Below the pieces are notes generated by a model that saw nothing but the letters and a program-made list of their open reading frames with translations, was not told where the DNA came from and made no database searches. A DNA stretch of 6,007 bases, from contig JACOTV010000057.1 of NCBI GenBank assembly GCA_016178125.1, forward strand, positions 1-6,007, read 5' to 3'. This DNA is from Candidatus Microgenomates bacterium (lineage in GTDB: Bacteria > Patescibacteriota > Microgenomatia > UBA1406 > GWC2-37-13). A program made the translations under genes and the position numbers. Within the stretch, counting starts at the first letter, position 1; every line of letters begins with the position of its first letter. Below are positions 5,588 to 6,007 of this stretch, piece after piece.

Positions 5588-6007
5588 CTACATAATTGAA
5601 ATGTAATCTGTTTTCGTGATTATAATGTGGTCCAGGAGGTTTATTCCTAGTAATTTGCCGGATTCTTTAAGTCTTTTGGTAATTTCCGTGTCGGCTTCAC
5701 TTGGCTGTAGTGTTCCGCTAGGGTGATTGTGTATTACTACAATGCTTGCGGCCCTGTCTGTGATTGCGTCAGCAAAAACTTCGCGCGGGTGAACTAAGCT
5801 TGAATTAAGTGTTCCTATACTAATTATTCGTTTTTGTATTAACCTATTTGCACCGTCCAGAGTGAGCACAACTAAATGTTCTTGTTTGGCCGTTCTTAGC
5901 TCTGGAACCTGAGCGACTATATCCTCGGGAGTCCTGACAGTAATATCAGTAATATTATTGCGGCCTGCAAGCTCAAAAAGTGCAACCAACTTAGTTGCAG
6001 TGGCGTC
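5588..6007 (-). CDS. radC: RadC-family JAMM/JAB domain protein, 5' end beyond the window
   Basis: This is the C-terminal part of a RadC (UPF0758) protein. The frame is open to the right edge (139 residues visible). It starts in the helix-hairpin-helix tail (DATATKLVALFELAGR) and continues into the MPN/JAMM domain. Counting from the edge, the metal-site residues are all present: Glu76 in HPREVF, H93 and H95 in HNHPSG, S97 and D106 in PSEAD. The TTG at 5989 is only an internal codon and should not be taken as the start. RadC was once thought to act in DNA repair, but its real role is unsettled and it often lies in mobile or defence-associated regions. It reads toward fic on the same strand with a 132-bp gap holding the inverted repeat. 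No damage is visible in the part seen. Confidence 0.9.
   Translation of the reverse strand, partial: DATATKLVALFELAGRNNITDITVRTPEDIVAQVPELRTAKQEHLVVLTLDGANRLIQKRIISIGTLNSSLVHPREVFADAITDRAASIVVIHNHPSGTLQPSEADTEITKRLKESGKLLGINLLDHIIITKTDYISIM

Overview
The window looks bacterial and uses the standard code: UGA is a real stop for the second gene, and all Trp codons I read are UGG. The recombinase type (an N-terminus close to 'YCLYARKS..E.DERQ' and a central 'EKFLLMIL.SQAKLEND' block) and the short, tightly packed genes recall candidate-phyla-radiation / Patescibacteria genomes, possibly Saccharibacteria. This is an impression from family resemblance, not a classification.

Layout, left to right. 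(1) 3-2687, plus strand: a two-gene operon. An AAA+ ATPase of the MoxR/dynein-related type has an open frame running off the left edge. Its stop codon abuts the ATG of a tryptophan-rich 296-residue protein that I do not recognise. Both look intact inside the window. (2) 2688-2941: a gene-free spacer with a near-pure pyrimidine tract, then two hairpin repeats exactly 40 bp apart. They resemble the right end / omega-RNA scaffold of IS200/IS605-type elements, but no tnpB is present. (3) 2942-3733, plus strand: a damaged large serine recombinase. It has Cys in place of the conserved catalytic-site Arg, a missing internal strand and no C-terminal half. Its homology stops near 3694, where an unrelated minus-strand reading frame (3618-3848) meets it tail to tail and the DNA becomes clearly AT-richer. 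(4) 3849-4410: an AT-rich stretch without a convincing gene. It holds CGTTAA operator-like repeats, a perfect extended -10, and a more GC-rich foldable segment that may be a small RNA or a gene relic. (5) 4411-5455, minus strand: a Fic-family AMP-transferase gene broken by an internal out-of-frame deletion. It still has what looks like a leaderless promoter and a set of TTTA-NN-TAAA repeats, two of which form an 18-bp inverted repeat. (6) 5588-6007, minus strand: the C-terminal JAMM domain of RadC, cut by the right edge.

Taken together, an apparently maintained ATPase operon borders a decaying accessory region: orphan IS end, dead recombinase, truncated unknown frame and broken fic. The items I find most worth follow-up are the paired hairpins with a compensatory base-pair change, the candidate structured RNA near 4226-4317, the repeat array in front of fic, and the unidentified partner of the ATPase. 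I did not find a complete, clearly new system in this window.
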